Shown: positions 62,651 to 64,000 of the stretch, one piece after another
How positions within the stretch are numbered: the stretch's first letter is position 1
Layout: the number at the start of each line of letters is the position of its first letter
Notes under the pieces: generated by a model
Databases searched by the model: none
Seen by the model: the letters and a program-made list of their open reading frames with translations, nothing else
Told to the model about the DNA's origin: nothing
Position numbers and translations under genes: made by a program
Source: Streptomyces sp. TRM49041
GTDB lineage: Bacteria > Actinomycetota > Actinomycetes > Streptomycetales > Streptomycetaceae
Length of the DNA stretch: 64,000 bases
Reading direction: 5' to 3'
NCBI RefSeq assembly: GCF_008271805.1
Contig: NZ_VSRY01000065.1
Span: 1-64,000 of the forward strand

Positions 62651-64000
62651 AGGCTCCTCCAGGGGGCGAAGGCGTTGGTCACGCCGTCCAGGGCCGGGGC
62701 CAGTTCGGGGTGGTGCCGCAGCAGTACGGAGACCATGGTGTTCCGGTCCACCCACTCCAGGCCCTCCGCCGTGTAGATCTCGGGCCGGTAGTCGGTGGTG
62801 AAGAACCGGTCGCTCTTCAGACGCCGGCTCGCCATCAGGACGAAGATACGGAACAGGGAGTCGCTGAAACCGAAGCCGGCCGGCCGCGGCTCGACGAGAT
62901 TCCCGACGAGCGTGTCGACCCGGTCGAGCCTCCCCTCGTACAGCTCCCTCAGCAGTGGCGTGTCGGCCGGGTGCCCGCCGGTCAGTTCCTCGAAGGAGGT
63001 GACCGGGCGCTTGCGCAGCATCTGCCGGTAGGCGTTGTACCGGGGGATGCCCCGCTCGCGGTCGCGCAGGATGTCCACCGTGCCCAGGTCGATGTGCTCG
63101 CCGGTGAGCCGGGACAGGTTGCGCAGGGCGTCGGGGTGGTTGTGCAGCACGAGGGCGCCGGGATGGGCGGTTCCGAAGCTGTACAGGAGGTCGCTCATCC
63201 CGTACGTGTCGACGGCCTTGCGGGTCGTCGCGCCCTGCATGTCGTCGAAGCCGATCGTCTCGACCGCCGAGCCCGCACGGTGGTCCCGGACGGTCAACTC
63301 GTCGGGGATCAGCGGGTGCAGCCGGTACGCGGAGACGAACTCCTCCGTCATCGAGAACGGCGCCGCGTGGTGATCGGTCGGGGAGCCGAGGATGCCGCTG
63401 AGCATCTCGCCCCTGCCCACTCGCCCGTAGGTCCGCCGGACCCAACGCGGAAGCACTCCGTACCAGTTGGCGTCCATGGCGTGCTTGAGGACCGGCGTGT
63501 CGAGGATGCCGGGCGTCCACTCCACAGTGTGGATCTTGGCCATGAGCGCGGTGTTGACCAGCCGGGCGGTGTGGAAGAGCCGCTCGTCGTCCCAGGTCGG
63601 ACGGTGGCCGCGCAGATAGTCGCAGATCGCGTTGTGCTCCTTGGCGAAGAGCGTGTGCAGCAGCGACAGGCCCGCCCAGTAGTCGCTGTTCATGCCCGTC
63701 CGGTCCAGGCAGGACATGCCGGGCCGGGGATCGGCGGGCAGCCGGCCGTCCTCGACGATGAGCCGCCCGTGCTCCCCCGTGCGCAGCGAGCGGCAGCGTT
63801 CCTCGTCGGAGCCGTAGATCTGCGAGCCGTCCCACCAGTGCGTGACGGTGTTCTCGTACGTCGGCGGCGCGCCCGGGGCGGTGTGGGCGACCGGGTCGGG
63901 GCGGGTGCGGTGGACGCGCATCGGGCACGTGCCACCCCGCTCGGCCCAGTCGTCGTCCTCGGCGAGCGGGACGGTGAAGGGCTCGGCCTCCTCGTTGTCC
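62647..64000 (-). CDS. Animal-type haem peroxidase, partial at right edge
   Basis: About 450 C-terminal residues; the frame is open through base 64000 and the N-terminus with the distal histidine is outside. HWWDGSQIYGSDEERCRSLR, LLHTLFAKEHNAICDYL, VEWTPGILDTP and EEFVSAYRLHPLIPDE (proximal histidine in YRLHPL) are the marks of the peroxidase/cyclooxygenase superfamily, closest to alpha-dioxygenase/PGHS-like bacterial members. Might oxygenate fatty acids. A downstream WXG100-like gene is coupled to it. Confidence 0.88.
   Translation of the reverse strand, partial: DNEEAEPFTVPLAEDDDWAERGGTCPMRVHRTRPDPVAHTAPGAPPTYENTVTHWWDGSQIYGSDEERCRSLRTGEHGRLIVEDGRLPADPRPGMSCLDRTGMNSDYWAGLSLLHTLFAKEHNAICDYLRGHRPTWDDERLFHTARLVNTALMAKIHTVEWTPGILDTPVLKHAMDANWYGVLPRWVRRTYGRVGRGEMLSGILGSPTDHHAAPFSMTEEFVSAYRLHPLIPDELTVRDHRAGSAVETIGFDDMQGATTRKAVDTYGMSDLLYSFGTAHPGALVLHNHPDALRNLSRLTGEHIDLGTVDILRDRERGIPRYNAYRQMLRKRPVTSFEELTGGHPADTPLLRELYEGRLDRVDTLVGNLVEPRPAGFGFSDSLFRIFVLMASRRLKSDRFFTTDYRPEIYTAEGLEWVDRNTMVSVLLRHHPELAPALDGVTNAFAPWRSL

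Overview
The window is a GC-rich (about 70% or more) actinobacterial chromosome segment, almost certainly from a Streptomyces. This rests on the codon bias, the frequent GTG starts and GTGA/ATGA stop-start overlaps, and marker genes: a melC1-melC2 tyrosinase pair, a complete egtABCD operon, a cytochrome b558-type succinate dehydrogenase, an rmdA-like PAS-GGDEF-EAL protein, an olsBA pair and an SAM-dependent methyltransferase of the Streptomyces Methyltransf_19 type. From memory, the middle part (about 14-33 kb) follows S. coelicolor SCO0930 down to SCO0910 in the same relative order. No database could be searched.

Layout. 1-5 kb: the edge of a zinc-finger anti-sigma gene, then a LytTR response regulator and a LytS-like kinase flanking a DUF485/sodium:solute symporter pair, which suggests a sensor system for the transported carboxylate. 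5-14 kb: a carboxylate-amine ligase, an ECF sigma factor, and a run of envelope genes (CapA-like lipoprotein, polysaccharide deacetylase, class F sortase, two paralogous surface proteins, proline-rich protein, DUF4239 membrane protein). 14-22.8 kb: repeat lipoprotein, methyltransferase translationally coupled to rmdA, LysR regulator with a palindromic box, sdhCAB. 23-25 kb: melanin genes, followed by an IS481-like scar fused to a truncated luciferase-like monooxygenase. 25-33 kb: HAD phosphatase, dodecin, orphan solute-binding lipoprotein, ornithine-lipid genes olsB-olsA, and the ergothioneine operon reading toward them.

33-41 kb: bacterial-type PARG (macrodomain-like), PemK toxin-like protein, thiolase behind a perfect TetR-like palindrome, thioredoxin, pirin, an NfeD-slipin pair, a DUF302 gene behind two CsoR-type operators, a decayed VOC gene and OsmC. 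41.6-49.6 kb: a nine-gene V/A-type ATPase operon (G/H, C, I, K, F, E, A, B, D) in which every junction overlaps. 49.7-64 kb: FAD monooxygenase with a small partner, CPBP protease, LapA, methyltransferase, Hsp20, ANTAR protein, alpha-carbonic anhydrase, PPC protein, a 1055-residue FAD/Fe-S oxidase coupled to a 69-residue ORF, and a haem peroxidase (cut by the right edge) coupled to a WXG100-like small protein.

The right half reads as a stress and energy accessory block (redox, peroxide, metal, ion pumping). The left half looks more like conserved arm-proximal Streptomyces genes for envelope, development and respiration. No tRNA, rRNA, CRISPR array, prophage or complete insertion sequence was seen.
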